A DNA stretch of 47,398 nucleotides. Source: an uncultured Dysosmobacter sp. Its GTDB lineage: Bacteria > Bacillota > Clostridia > Oscillospirales > Oscillospiraceae. Shown here in pieces: positions 39,193-47,350 of this stretch. Numbering within the stretch: the stretch's first letter is position 1; each line of letters begins with the position of its first letter. The translations under genes and the position numbers were made by a program. The notes under the pieces are model-generated. The model saw only the letters and a list, made by a program, of their open reading frames with translations. It was not told the DNA's origin and searched no databases. The stretch is from contig CAKTOO010000023.1 of the NCBI GenBank assembly GCA_934590165.1, positions 1 to 47,398 of the forward strand, given 5' to 3'.

Positions 39193-39726
39193 ATGCAAAC
39201 GATGGAACTGTTCATTCTGGACTGGATCCAGACACATCTGCGCTGCGGCTTTCTGGACGCGGTATTGCCCATCATCAGCTGGACTGCCAACCACGGCGAG
39301 ATCTGGATCTTGCTGGCGCTCGTCCTGGTTCTGCGGAAAAGCAGCCGCCGGCAGGGGTGGACCGTGGCATTGGCTCTGGTGCTGGACCTGATCTGCTGCA
39401 ATCTGCTTTTAAAGCCCCTCATCGGCCGTGTCCGGCCCTTTGCCGTGAACCCGGCGGTGGAGCTGCTCATCCCGCCGCCGCTGGACGCCTCTTTTCCCTC
39501 CGGTCATACGGCGGCGTCCTTCGCGGCGGTGTTTGCCCTGCGGGGAAGCGGCAGCCAATTGTGGAAGCCCGCTCTGGCGGTGGCCGTCCTGATCGCCTTC
39601 TCCCGGCTGTACCTGTACGTTCACTGGCCCAGCGACGTACTGGGCGGGGCGCTGTTGGGGGCGTTTCTGGGCTGGACCGCCGCCCGGGCAGCGGCCCAGG
39701 CATATGCCGGGCTGGAAAAAAGATGA
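39193..39726 (+). CDS. PAP2-family membrane phosphatase
   Basis: About 177 residues, five or six membrane segments. The three PAP2 motifs are intact: KPLIGRVRP, the PSGH motif in FPSGHTAAS and SRLYLYVHWPSDV (SRxxxxxHxxxD). These enzymes dephosphorylate lipid phosphates such as undecaprenyl pyrophosphate or phosphatidate at the outer membrane face. The start is uncertain: ATG at 39193 (after AGTGAG), a GTG directly before it, or ATG at 39202. It is divergent from the riboswitch operon and ends at a terminator shared with the XRE gene. Confidence 0.88.
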   Translation: MQTMELFILDWIQTHLRCGFLDAVLPIISWTANHGEIWILLALVLVLRKSSRRQGWTVALALVLDLICCNLLLKPLIGRVRPFAVNPAVELLIPPPLDASFPSGHTAASFAAVFALRGSGSQLWKPALAVAVLIAFSRLYLYVHWPSDVLGGALLGAFLGWTAARAAAQAYAGLEKR

Positions 39727-39756
39727 AACGGCAGAAGGGGGCCCCTCCTGCCGTTT
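39726..39756. terminator. Bidirectional terminator
   Basis: AAACGGCAG (39726-39734) pairs with CTGCCGTTT (39748-39756), with an additional G/C-rich inner stem. It separates the convergent PAP2 and XRE genes. Confidence 0.75.
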
Positions 39757-39759
39757 TCG

Positions 39760-40203
39760 TCATTTGCTCCAGTGCTTCAGCTTCGGCAGGACGGCGGTAA
39801 AGTAGGCCCGGGCCTGCTCCGGCGGGAAATGCTCACCGGACATGTGGCCCACTAGAAATTCCAGCAGCTGCTCCATGTTCCCGTAGGTGAATTTCCCGTC
39901 GGCGTAGCACCACTTGCAGTACTCCTCGTTGAAGCTGCCGTCTGTCTCCCGGCTGAGTTGGCCGTCGTCAGTGAGGGGCATTCCGCAGCACTGGCAGACC
40001 AACTGCCGGGGGCTGCCCAACAGCGTATTGATGGAAACACCGAACAGTGAAGACATTCGCCGCAGTGTATCGGTGTTAGGCATTGTTTCGCCGTTTTCCC
40101 AGCGGGAAACAGCCTGCCGGGTGACGAACAGGCGTTCCGCCAGTGCCTCCTGCGTCAAACCGTGCTTATCCCGCAGGGACTTCAAAACCTCGCAAGTCTC
40201 CAT
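39760..40203 (-). CDS. XRE-family regulator with C-terminal zinc-ribbon domain
   Basis: 147 residues. N-terminal Cro/C1-type HTH (about 5-60): LKSLRDKHGLTQEALAERLF, VTRQAVSRWENGETMPNTDT, LRRMSSLFGVSINTLL. The C-terminal half is a putative zinc ribbon with CQCCGMPL and YCKWCYADG followed by a helical tail, a pairing common in Firmicutes. ATG at 40203 follows TGGGGGATG; an upstream 20-codon extension has no similarity. Promoter TTGCCT-17-TATCAT precedes it. It is monocistronic and its target is unknown. Confidence 0.88.
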   Translation of the reverse strand: METCEVLKSLRDKHGLTQEALAERLFVTRQAVSRWENGETMPNTDTLRRMSSLFGVSINTLLGSPRQLVCQCCGMPLTDDGQLSRETDGSFNEEYCKWCYADGKFTYGNMEQLLEFLVGHMSGEHFPPEQARAYFTAVLPKLKHWSK

Positions 40204-40234
40204 ATCCGCATCCCCCAAAATCGTTGATACCGCC

Positions 40235-40263
40235 ATGATAGCAGAAACCGGACCGGCAGGCAA
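40235..40263 (-). promoter_or_regulatory. Promoter of the XRE gene
   Basis: On the minus strand TTGCCT (40263-40258), 17 bases, TATCAT (40240-40235). Confidence 0.65.
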
Positions 40264-40410
40264 GCAACCGGCTGTTGCGTCCCGGCTTTATGTGCGCGTC
40301 ATACCATGCCGCGGAGCAGCCCCGGCAGAGGCGGTCGGAAAATCACCGGAGAGTTTTTCAACAACGCAAAGGGCAAAACAAAGGGCAAAGGGACCCGGTT
40401 CATCCAAATC

Positions 40411-40439
40411 TTGCGGAATGTGTAAATTTGGAGTATACT
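40411..40439 (+). promoter_or_regulatory. polA promoter
   Basis: TTGCGG (40411-40416), 17 bases, TATACT (40434-40439), 43 bases before the polA start. Confidence 0.65.
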
Positions 40440-40481
40440 ATTTTAACTATGTAAATCTCACCCCGCCAGGAGGAACAACCC

Positions 40482-43130
40482 ATGAAGCTCATGGTCATTG
40501 ACGGCAATTCCATCGTGAACCGGGCCTACTACGGCATCCGACCCCTTACCACCCGGGACGGGCTGTATACCCACGCCGTGTTCGGCTTTCTCACCACGCT
40601 GCTGCGGCTGAAAAGCGAGGAGGAGCCGGACGCCCTGTGTGTCACCTTCGATGTGCACGCCCCCACTTTCCGCCACGAGGCGTCAGAGGCCTATAAGGCC
40701 ACTCGAAAGGGAATGCCGGAGGAGCTGCGGATGCAGATGCCGGTTTTGAAAGAGGTGCTGGACAGCCTGAATATTCCCCGGTATGAACTGGCGGGCTGGG
40801 AGGCCGACGATCTCATCGGTACCATCTCACGCAAGTGCGAATCCGCTGGATGGGAGTGCGTGGTGGTGACGGGGGACAAGGATTCCCTCCAACTCATTAC
40901 GGACCATACGAAGGTGAAGCTGGTGTCCACCCGCATGGGCCAGACCACTACGAAGGATATGGACGAGGCTGCCTTTCAGGAGCAGTACGGCTTTGCTCCC
41001 ATCCACATGATTGATCTGAAAGCCCTTATGGGCGATACCTCCGACAATATCCCTGGTGTCCCCGGCATCGGCGAAAAGACCGCCATGGCCCTGGTGCAGA
41101 AGTACGGCAGCATCGATGCCCTTTACGCGAAAATGCCGGATGTGGAGGCTAAGCCCGCCGCCCTGCGGAAGCTCCAGGAGGGGGAGGCCAGCGCTCGCCA
41201 GTCCTACTGGCTGGCCACCATTGTCACCGACGCGCCCCTGGATTTCCGGCCGGAGGACAATCTGGTGCGTGCCCCAGGCCCGGAGGCCTACGGTGTGTTT
41301 TTGAAGCTGGAATTCACGAAGCTCATCGACAAGTTCGGCCTGACTCCCGGTGAAGCGCCGGCTCCCGCGGCTCCAGCGGAAACGGCCGTCACCGTGGAGC
41401 AGGTGACGGCCCCCGCCCGGGCGGCGGAACTGCTGGAAAAGTGGCGAAAGGCGGATCATGTGACCGTCCTGGCCCTGCCGGACCTCACCGGTGTGGTGGC
41501 GGTCTGCGACAGCGAGGGAGCTACCCTTACAGCGGAGCTGTTTTTTGAAAAGTATCAGGGAGACTGGAACGGCCTTTTGAATGCGTTGTTCTCCACGGAT
41601 ATCCCCAAGGTGTCCCACAATGTGAAGGACCTGACCCGGCGGCTGCTGGAGAGTGGCCTCCGGGCGGAGGGCTTTATCTTTGACACGGCTCTGGCCGCTT
41701 ATTTGCTGGACGCCACAGCGGGCAGCTACGACCTGGGGCGGCTGTTCGTGACTTATTACAATACGGAGCTGCCAAAGCCTGTTCACTTGGAGCCGGATGC
41801 GTTCTCTTTGCTGGGTGACAGCGCTGCGGCGGAAGCCGCTTTCGACAGCTATGCCGCAGCGGTGGACTGCCTGTACCATACGCTGCTGCCCAGACTGGAG
41901 GAAAAGCACCTTTTGGAACTGTTCGCCACGGCGGAGCTGCCCCTTTGCCGGGTGCTGGCGGAGATGGAACTGGCGGGCTGCCGGGTGGACGCCCGGGCCC
42001 TGACGGATTTTGGCAACGCCCTGACGGAGCGTATCCGGGAAAAGGAAGAAGCTATTTACGCCATGGCAGGGGAGACCTTCAACATCAACTCCCCCAAGCA
42101 GCTGGGGGAGATCCTGTTCGGCAAGCTGGGCCTGCCCCACGGCAAAAAGACCAAGACCGGCTGGTCCACCAACGCCGATGTGCTGGAAAAGCTTCGCTAC
42201 GAGGCACCCATCGTGGACGCCGTGCTGGAATACCGCCAGTATGCCAAGCTGAAATCAACCTACGCTGATGGGCTTTTGAAGACCATTGACCCCGACGGCC
42301 GTATCCGCACCCGCTTCCAGATGACAGTGACGGCCACGGGCCGCCTTTCTTCCACGGAGCCGAACTTGCAGAATATCCCTACCCGCACGGACCTTGGCAG
42401 CGAGATCCGGCGGATGTTCGTGCCGGACGAGGGCTGTGTCCTGGTGGACGCGGACTACTCCCAAATCGAGCTGCGGCTCCTGGCCCACATCTCCGGGGAC
42501 GAGGCCATGCGGGCGGCTTTCCGCTCCGGCGGCGATATCCACACCGCCACGGCGGCCCAGGTGTTCCATGTGGCCCCGGCGGACGTGACGCCGGAGATGC
42601 GCCGCAGCGCCAAGGCAGTGAATTTCGGCATCGTATACGGCATCTCCGCCTTTTCACTCAGCCAGGATATCGGCGTCACCGTGGCGGAGGCCAAGGCGTA
42701 TATGGAGGCGTATTTCGCCACATTCCCCGGCGTGCGCAGCTATATGGACGCCGTGGTGGAAAAGGCCAGGGAGACGGGCTTTGTGGAGACTATTTTCCAC
42801 CGGCGCCGGGACCTGCCGGAGTTGACCTCCTCCAACCACAACCTCCGCGCCTTCGGTGAGCGGGTGGCGCTGAACATGCCCATTCAGGGCACGGCGGCGG
42901 ATATTATGAAGCTGGCCATGGTGGCGGCCCACAAACGGCTGAAGGCGGAGCTGCCGGAGGCCCGGCTGGTGCTCCAGGTCCACGATGAGCTCATCGTGGA
43001 GTGCCCGGAGACTCAGGCAGAAGCTGCCGCCCGGCTGCTGGAGGAGGAGATGGAGCACGTGGTGGAGCTGTCCGTTCCTCTGACCGCAGAGGCCCACTGG
43101 GGCAAAAACTGGCTGGAGGCCAAGGGATGA
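40482..43130 (+). CDS. polA: DNA polymerase I
   Basis: 882 residues. N-terminal 5'-3' exonuclease (about 1-290: MVIDGNSIVNRAYYGIRPL, YELAGWEADDLIGTI, VVTGDKDSLQLI, DLKALMGDTSDNIPGVPGIG). The 3'-5' exonuclease region (about 300-480) lacks the DxE metal motif (ALPDLTGVVAVCD instead), so proofreading is probably lost, as in Bacillus and Thermus enzymes. The polymerase domain is intact: TATGRLSSTEPNLQNIPTRT, motif A VDADYSQIELRLLAHISGDE, the O-helix RRSAKAVNFGIVYG, and motif C LVLQVHDELIVE. ATG at 40482 follows AGGAGGAAC. It starts an operon-like run with the EamA gene overlapping its stop. Confidence 0.97.
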   Translation: MKLMVIDGNSIVNRAYYGIRPLTTRDGLYTHAVFGFLTTLLRLKSEEEPDALCVTFDVHAPTFRHEASEAYKATRKGMPEELRMQMPVLKEVLDSLNIPRYELAGWEADDLIGTISRKCESAGWECVVVTGDKDSLQLITDHTKVKLVSTRMGQTTTKDMDEAAFQEQYGFAPIHMIDLKALMGDTSDNIPGVPGIGEKTAMALVQKYGSIDALYAKMPDVEAKPAALRKLQEGEASARQSYWLATIVTDAPLDFRPEDNLVRAPGPEAYGVFLKLEFTKLIDKFGLTPGEAPAPAAPAETAVTVEQVTAPARAAELLEKWRKADHVTVLALPDLTGVVAVCDSEGATLTAELFFEKYQGDWNGLLNALFSTDIPKVSHNVKDLTRRLLESGLRAEGFIFDTALAAYLLDATAGSYDLGRLFVTYYNTELPKPVHLEPDAFSLLGDSAAAEAAFDSYAAAVDCLYHTLLPRLEEKHLLELFATAELPLCRVLAEMELAGCRVDARALTDFGNALTERIREKEEAIYAMAGETFNINSPKQLGEILFGKLGLPHGKKTKTGWSTNADVLEKLRYEAPIVDAVLEYRQYAKLKSTYADGLLKTIDPDGRIRTRFQMTVTATGRLSSTEPNLQNIPTRTDLGSEIRRMFVPDEGCVLVDADYSQIELRLLAHISGDEAMRAAFRSGGDIHTATAAQVFHVAPADVTPEMRRSAKAVNFGIVYGISAFSLSQDIGVTVAEAKAYMEAYFATFPGVRSYMDAVVEKARETGFVETIFHRRRDLPELTSSNHNLRAFGERVALNMPIQGTAADIMKLAMVAAHKRLKAELPEARLVLQVHDELIVECPETQAEAAARLLEEEMEHVVELSVPLTAEAHWGKNWLEAKG

Positions 43131-43996
43131 GGCTGCCGATACTGCTGCTGGGTGTTTTGTGCGGATCGCTGTCCGCCGTGTTCGTCCGGTGGTCCACGGC
43201 GCCGTCGTTGGTGCTGGCGCTGTACCGTATGGCCTTTTCCGTGGCGCTGCTTGCCCCGGTGGCCTGGCGCCGCAGAAAGGAACTGGCGGCGCTTTCAGGA
43301 CGGGCGCGGCTGCTGTGCCTGGTAAGCGGCGCAGCTCTGGGACTGCATTTTGCCACATTTTTTCAGGCGGTGAAAACCACCTCTATCGCGGCTGCCGCGG
43401 TATTGGTGGACATGGAGGTGCTGTTCGTGGCCCTGGCCACGGTGGCGGTATTCCACAGGAAGCTGCCTTTGGCGGCGTGGCTTGCCATGGCTCTGGCTTT
43501 TGGCGGCGCGGTGGTCATGGCCCTGGCGGACTCCGGTGGAGGAAACAATGCCCTGAGCGGTGACTTGCTGGCGGTGCTGTCCGCCATGCTCATTGGCATC
43601 TACACGTTGGTCGGCTCCGTGTGCCGCAGGACCATGAGCACCACCGCCTATACCTGTTTGGTGTACACGGCGGCTCTGGGGACTCTTCTGGCCCTGGCTC
43701 TGGCCAGCGGGACGCCGCTGGCGGGCTATGGGGCGGAAAATGTGGCCACCGCCCTGGCCATGGCGGTGTTCTGCACCCTGCTGGGCCACAGCGTGTTCAG
43801 TTGGGCGCTGAAATATTTTCCGCCTTCCTTTGTCTCCACCGCCCGGCTGATGGACTGCGTGTTTTCCGCTGTCTGGGGCGCGCTGCTGTTTTCGGAGCTT
43901 CCCACGGCCCGGGCGGTGCTGGGCGGTGGGACTGTCATTTTGGGTGTCGTGCTGTATACCAGAAGCGAAGCGCGTGTGGAAAAGGGGGAGGCGTGA
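43127..43996 (+). CDS. EamA/DMT-superfamily transporter
   Basis: 289 residues with about ten hydrophobic segments in two EamA repeats (about 1-135 and 145-285); the second repeat shows the typical PPSFVSTARLMDCVFSAVWG and SELPTARAVLGGGTVILGV. Drug/metabolite exporters of this superfamily export amino acids, nucleosides or other metabolites. The ATG at 43127 overlaps the polA stop (ATGA), so translation is coupled. It is followed 3 bases later by an unknown gene. Substrate unknown. Confidence 0.9.
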   Translation: MRLPILLLGVLCGSLSAVFVRWSTAPSLVLALYRMAFSVALLAPVAWRRRKELAALSGRARLLCLVSGAALGLHFATFFQAVKTTSIAAAAVLVDMEVLFVALATVAVFHRKLPLAAWLAMALAFGGAVVMALADSGGGNNALSGDLLAVLSAMLIGIYTLVGSVCRRTMSTTAYTCLVYTAALGTLLALALASGTPLAGYGAENVATALAMAVFCTLLGHSVFSWALKYFPPSFVSTARLMDCVFSAVWGALLFSELPTARAVLGGGTVILGVVLYTRSEARVEKGEA

Positions 43997-43999
43997 TCA

Positions 44000-44701
44000 T
44001 TGCGGGTCATCCGGGACGAGAGCGCCGTTGTTGCCGCGCTGAAAGAGCGGCTTCCCAAGGTGCGGCGGGAAAACAGCTACTGCCTGTGGTCATTGGAGGA
44101 GGCGGCTGTGATCGCGGCCGCCAACGAAGCCCTGGCGCCCTTGCTGGAGGAAGTGAAGCGGTCGCTGCCGCCGTTCCGGGAACGGACAGGCGCCCCGGCG
44201 GAGTGGGCGGAGCGCCTGCGGCAGCTCGAGAGATACGCCAAGGGCGAAAAGCCTGGCTTTTCCGGAAAGAAGCTGGCGCTGTCCGTGTTTCCAAAGGCAT
44301 GTTACCGCTACCGGCACCAGGCTGGGAGCTGCTTTGGAATGGTTCGGAGGACGCCCTGCGGACACCGGTTGACGGTCACCTTTGATTCCGCGCCGCCGGC
44401 GCACTTTTGGCAGAGCGCCACCATTGCCCTGCCGGGTATGAAGTTCTGCTGCCCGCTGTACCGGGAGCAGATCTGCCGGGAAAACGAGGAGACGGTGCGG
44501 GCCTTCATGGAGCATTGCAGGTGCCTGGCGGAGCAGGCGGAGGCCTCGCTGGACCAGCCACTGTATGACTGCTTCGGCGCCAGCCCGGACTGGTGGCTGG
44601 CGGATCAGCGGCGGAATAGAACGCTTGGAAAGGAAGAAACATATGGAAGAAAACCGGATGCATGTGCGCATCGTTCCCATGAATGCCGACCATCTGGATG
44701 A
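44000..44701 (+). CDS. Protein of unknown function (233 aa)
   Basis: I do not recognise the family. 233 residues, cytoplasmic by composition, helical N-terminal half (EEAAVIAAANEALAPLLEEV), a middle with several Cys (CYRYRHQAGSCFGM, KFCCPLYREQICRE, EHCRCLAE), and a C-terminus with SPDWWLADQRRN. The start is a TTG at 44000 with GGGGGAGG seven bases upstream. Its last 59 bases overlap the rimI gene in another frame, an unusually long overlap; the tail after RRNRTLG may be non-essential or the result of a frame change. It lies in the polA-eamA-rimI run. Confidence 0.7.
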   Translation: MRVIRDESAVVAALKERLPKVRRENSYCLWSLEEAAVIAAANEALAPLLEEVKRSLPPFRERTGAPAEWAERLRQLERYAKGEKPGFSGKKLALSVFPKACYRYRHQAGSCFGMVRRTPCGHRLTVTFDSAPPAHFWQSATIALPGMKFCCPLYREQICRENEETVRAFMEHCRCLAEQAEASLDQPLYDCFGASPDWWLADQRRNRTLGKEETYGRKPDACAHRSHECRPSG

Positions 44702-45131
44702 GGTGGCGGAGCTGGAGCGCATCTGCTTTTCCACACCCTGGTCTCGGAACATGCTGGCGGAGGAGTTGGATAACGCCTGCTCCGCCTTCCTGGTGGCAGA
44801 GGATGATACGGGTAAGGTAGTGGGCTACGCCGGACTCCAGGTCATCCTGGACGAGGGCTACATCACCAATGTGGCCGTTCGGCCCGAGTGCCGCCGCAAC
44901 GGTATTGCGGGAAAGCTTTTGCAGGTGTTCCTGGACTTTGGACAGGCCAACCATCTGGCGTTTTTGACGCTGGAGGTCCGGGCGTCCAACTACGACGCCA
45001 TTGCCCTGTATGGAAGCCGCGGTTTCCGCAGCGTGGGCCGGCGGAAAAACTACTACGAACATCCCAAGGAGGATGCCATCATCATGACAAAGGAGTTTAC
45101 GGAGGATGGAACTGCGGATCCCAACGCTTGA
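44643..45131 (+). CDS. rimI: Ribosomal protein S18-alanine N-acetyltransferase (RimI family)
   Basis: 162 residues, GNAT fold. RimI acetylates the N-terminus of ribosomal protein S18. Features: RIVPMNADHLDEVAELE and CFSTPWS near the N-terminus, GYAGLQVILDEGYITNVAV, the acetyl-CoA loop PECRRNGIAGKLLQVFL, LTLEVRASNYDAIALYGSRGF and YYEHPKEDAIIM. The EVRASN-x-A-x-x-LY motif is characteristic of RimI. ATG at 44643 follows AAAGGAAG; an internal ATG at 44658 is also possible. It is near tsaD, as commonly seen, but tsaB and tsaE are not in the window. Confidence 0.92.
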   Translation: MEENRMHVRIVPMNADHLDEVAELERICFSTPWSRNMLAEELDNACSAFLVAEDDTGKVVGYAGLQVILDEGYITNVAVRPECRRNGIAGKLLQVFLDFGQANHLAFLTLEVRASNYDAIALYGSRGFRSVGRRKNYYEHPKEDAIIMTKEFTEDGTADPNA

Positions 45132-45699
45132 GCAGCTGCAAACCGTTTATGACAGCGCCATGAAGTCCGCCTTTCCGGCGGCGGAGCTGAAGCCCCTGAG
45201 TGCCATACAGCGGATGTGGCGGGAGGAGCGGTACAAGCCCTACTGCCTTTTTGACGGAGACGATATCGTGGGTGAGTGCTTTTTATGGCTGGGCCATCCC
45301 GGCTGGGCGTTGCTGGACTATTTGTGCGTGTCCCGCCGGGCCCGCAACGCCGGCCTTGGTGCCCTCATTCTGGCGAAGCTCCGGGAAGTGGAGCCAGGCA
45401 CGGTAGTCTTCGGCGAGGCGGAGGCCCCGGAGCACGCTCCAGACCCAGCCATGGCAGAGCGGCGCCTGGGCTTTTACGCCCGAAATGGCCTGCAAACCGC
45501 CGGTTATGACACGGAGGTGTTCGGCGTCCACTACAAAACGCTGTATCTGGCGGACCACAAAGTGGAGGATGCGGCACTGATGACGGAGCATGATTTCGTC
45601 TACCGCAGCAGTTTCACACCGGAAAAGTATGCAAAATATGTCCACATCCCCTACGACCCGGCCAAGGCGCCTGGGGAACAGGTGGCCTGGGACCAATGA
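45106..45699 (+). CDS. GNAT-family acetyltransferase-like protein
   Basis: 197 residues of a GNAT fold: LDYLCVSRRARNAGLGALIL holds the strand-4 and acetyl-CoA-binding loop (RRARNAGLGA), with FGEAEAPEHAPDPAMAERRL and FYARNGLQTAGYD as the distal part. Substrate unknown. The ATG at 45106 lies inside the 3' end of rimI (26-base overlap), with AAAGGAGTTTACGGAGG upstream. It is followed 18 bases later by tsaD. Two acetyltransferase genes side by side may reflect duplication or simple clustering. Confidence 0.85.
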   Translation: MELRIPTLEQLQTVYDSAMKSAFPAAELKPLSAIQRMWREERYKPYCLFDGDDIVGECFLWLGHPGWALLDYLCVSRRARNAGLGALILAKLREVEPGTVVFGEAEAPEHAPDPAMAERRLGFYARNGLQTAGYDTEVFGVHYKTLYLADHKVEDAALMTEHDFVYRSSFTPEKYAKYVHIPYDPAKAPGEQVAWDQ

Positions 45700-45717
45700 G
45701 AAAGAAGTGACAGATCC

Positions 45718-46725
45718 ATGAAGATACTGGCTTTTGAATCCTCCTGCGACGAGACTGCCGTGGCAGTGGTGGAGGATGGACGGCGCATTTTGTCCAACGC
45801 CATCGCCTCCCAGGTGGATATCCATGCCCTGTACGGCGGCGTGGTGCCGGAGATCGCCTCCCGGAAACATGTGGAGGTTATCGCAGCTTTGACGGAGCAG
45901 GCTTTGCGGGAGGCCGGCTGTACCCGGCGGGACATCGATGCTGTGGCGGCTACCTATGCCCCCGGCCTCATCGGCGCGGTGCTGGTGGGCCTCAGCTTTG
46001 CAAAGTCCGTGGCCTATGCCCTCCGGGTGCCGCTGATCCCCGTCCATCATGTGCGTGGCCACATCGCCGCCAATTACCTGGCCTTTCCGGAGCTGGAGCC
46101 TCCGTTTCTGGCCCTGGCCATCTCCGGCGGCAATACCCTCATCGTGGATGTGCGGGATTACACGGACCTGCGTATTCTGGGTGCCACCCGGGATGACGCG
46201 GCTGGAGAGTGCTTCGACAAGGCGGCCCGGGTGCTGGGCCTGCCATACCCCGGCGGCGCCCCCATGGACAAGCTGGCACAGGGGAGCCGGGGCGGTGCGT
46301 ACAAGCTGCCCCACGCCCAAGTGGACGGCGCGGAGCTGGATATGAGTTTTTCCGGCCTGAAAACAGCGGTGGTCAACCTGGGCCACCATGCCCAGCAGGT
46401 GGGGGAGGAACTGGACCGGGGGGCGCTGGCCAGGGATTTTGCCCAGGCGGTCAGTGATGAACTGGTGCCCCGGGCCATGAAGGCGGCGGCTCTGGCGGGC
46501 CGCACCGTTATTGCTGCTGCCGGCGGTGTGGCGGCCAACTCCATTATCCGGGCGGATTTGGAGCGCGCCTGTGAAAAGCAGGGCTGCCGGCTGTACCTGC
46601 CGCCGCTGAAGCTATGCGGCGACAACGCTGCCATGATCGGCGCCCAGGGATATTACGAGTATCTGGCAGGACATACGGCGGGAATGGACCTCAATGCCTA
46701 CGCCACAATGGATATCTCAGACTGA
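45718..46725 (+). CDS. tsaD: tRNA N6-adenosine threonylcarbamoyltransferase
   Basis: 335 residues. TsaD (Kae1/YgjD) transfers threonylcarbamoyl to A37 of ANN-decoding tRNAs with TsaB and TsaE. Motifs: MKILAFESSCDETAVAVVED, ALYGGVVPEIASRKHVE, the metal histidines in VHHVRGHIAANYLAF, LAISGGNTLIV, GEAFDKAARVLGLPYPGG-like GECFDKAARVLGLPYPGG and AAAGGVAANSIIR. ATG at 45718 follows AGAAAGAAG. It is the last gene before the strong terminator and lies upstream of a tRNA-Thr gene, whose product is a TsaD substrate. Confidence 0.97.
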   Translation: MKILAFESSCDETAVAVVEDGRRILSNAIASQVDIHALYGGVVPEIASRKHVEVIAALTEQALREAGCTRRDIDAVAATYAPGLIGAVLVGLSFAKSVAYALRVPLIPVHHVRGHIAANYLAFPELEPPFLALAISGGNTLIVDVRDYTDLRILGATRDDAAGECFDKAARVLGLPYPGGAPMDKLAQGSRGGAYKLPHAQVDGAELDMSFSGLKTAVVNLGHHAQQVGEELDRGALARDFAQAVSDELVPRAMKAAALAGRTVIAAAGGVAANSIIRADLERACEKQGCRLYLPPLKLCGDNAAMIGAQGYYEYLAGHTAGMDLNAYATMDISD

Positions 46726-46726
46726 C

Positions 46727-46756
46727 AAAAAGCGGCTGCTCAGGCAGCCGCTTTTT
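46727..46756 (+). terminator. Intrinsic terminator after tsaD
   Basis: A perfect 13-bp stem (46727-46739 with 46744-46756), loop TCAG, ending in TTTTT, directly after the tsaD stop. Confidence 0.92.
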
Positions 46757-47299
46757 GCATATTACCTCTTAAAAAATGAATGCAAAGGCTTTGAGCTTGC
46801 TTTTTTTGAAAGCACTTGAGAAAATGTTTGCAAAAAACTCCTTGTCCAGTAAAAAATAAAATGGGAAGTGGAGAAAATGAAGAAAATAAAAAAGTTATGT
46901 AAATTGAACGCAAAAGATAGAAGGTGTTGAAAATTAAAATACAGAAACTGTTAAAAAAACCCAATAACAGCTATAAACATTGAAAATAAAAGAAAAAATG
47001 AATGTGGAAAACTGTGTGGAGAATGTGAATAACTCGTGGTAGAGATAGTTTATAATTATCGTTATGTAAAATAAAAATAAAATAGGAACAAGAAAAAACT
47101 ACCAAAAATTACAGAGGATCAGATAAAAATTGCCGAAATACAGCGACAATTTTTTTCGGTTTTTCCGCCAATGGCAGTCATTGTGGAGTTCGAAATAAAA
47201 AAGTGCCAGCATTTATTTTGCAGGAAAACTTGCAATAATACAAAATGTAATATACAAAAACAGGGGGAGAAGCTTTGCTGGAGAAAACTGAAAAGGGTG
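46757..47299. other. AT-rich gene-free region with DnaA-box-like repeats
   Basis: About 540 bases of strongly A/T-biased DNA in a GC-rich window. Open frames here (74 and 73 codons, minus strand) are poly-Phe/Leu-like and lack ribosome-binding sites. Three close matches to the DnaA box complement TGTGNAWAA stand in tandem: TGTGGAAAA (47003-47011), TGTGGAGAA (47015-47023, one mismatch) and TGTGAATAA (47024-47032). A hairpin AAAAATTG (47125-47132) / CAATTTTT (47147-47154) with a following T-run looks like a terminator. No coding gene is seen. Confidence 0.5.
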
Positions 47300-47328
47300 T
47301 TGACGCTGGGATAAAAATATGGTATTAT
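47300..47328 (+). promoter_or_regulatory. Promoter of tRNA-Thr
   Basis: TTGACG (47300-47305), 17 bases, TATTAT (47323-47328), 22 bases before the tRNA. Confidence 0.8.
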
Positions 47329-47350
47329 GGTCGCTGTCAAAAATAAGAAT

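Noticed and set aside
46757..47299. Main chromosomal replication origin
   Set aside because: No dnaA, dnaN or rpmH neighbours; only three box-like sites, so an oriC claim is not supported.
46740..47340. Two small minus-strand open frames (74 and 73 codons)
   Set aside because: They lie in AT-rich DNA, encode Phe/Leu/Ile runs, lack ribosome-binding sites, and one crosses the tsaD terminator.
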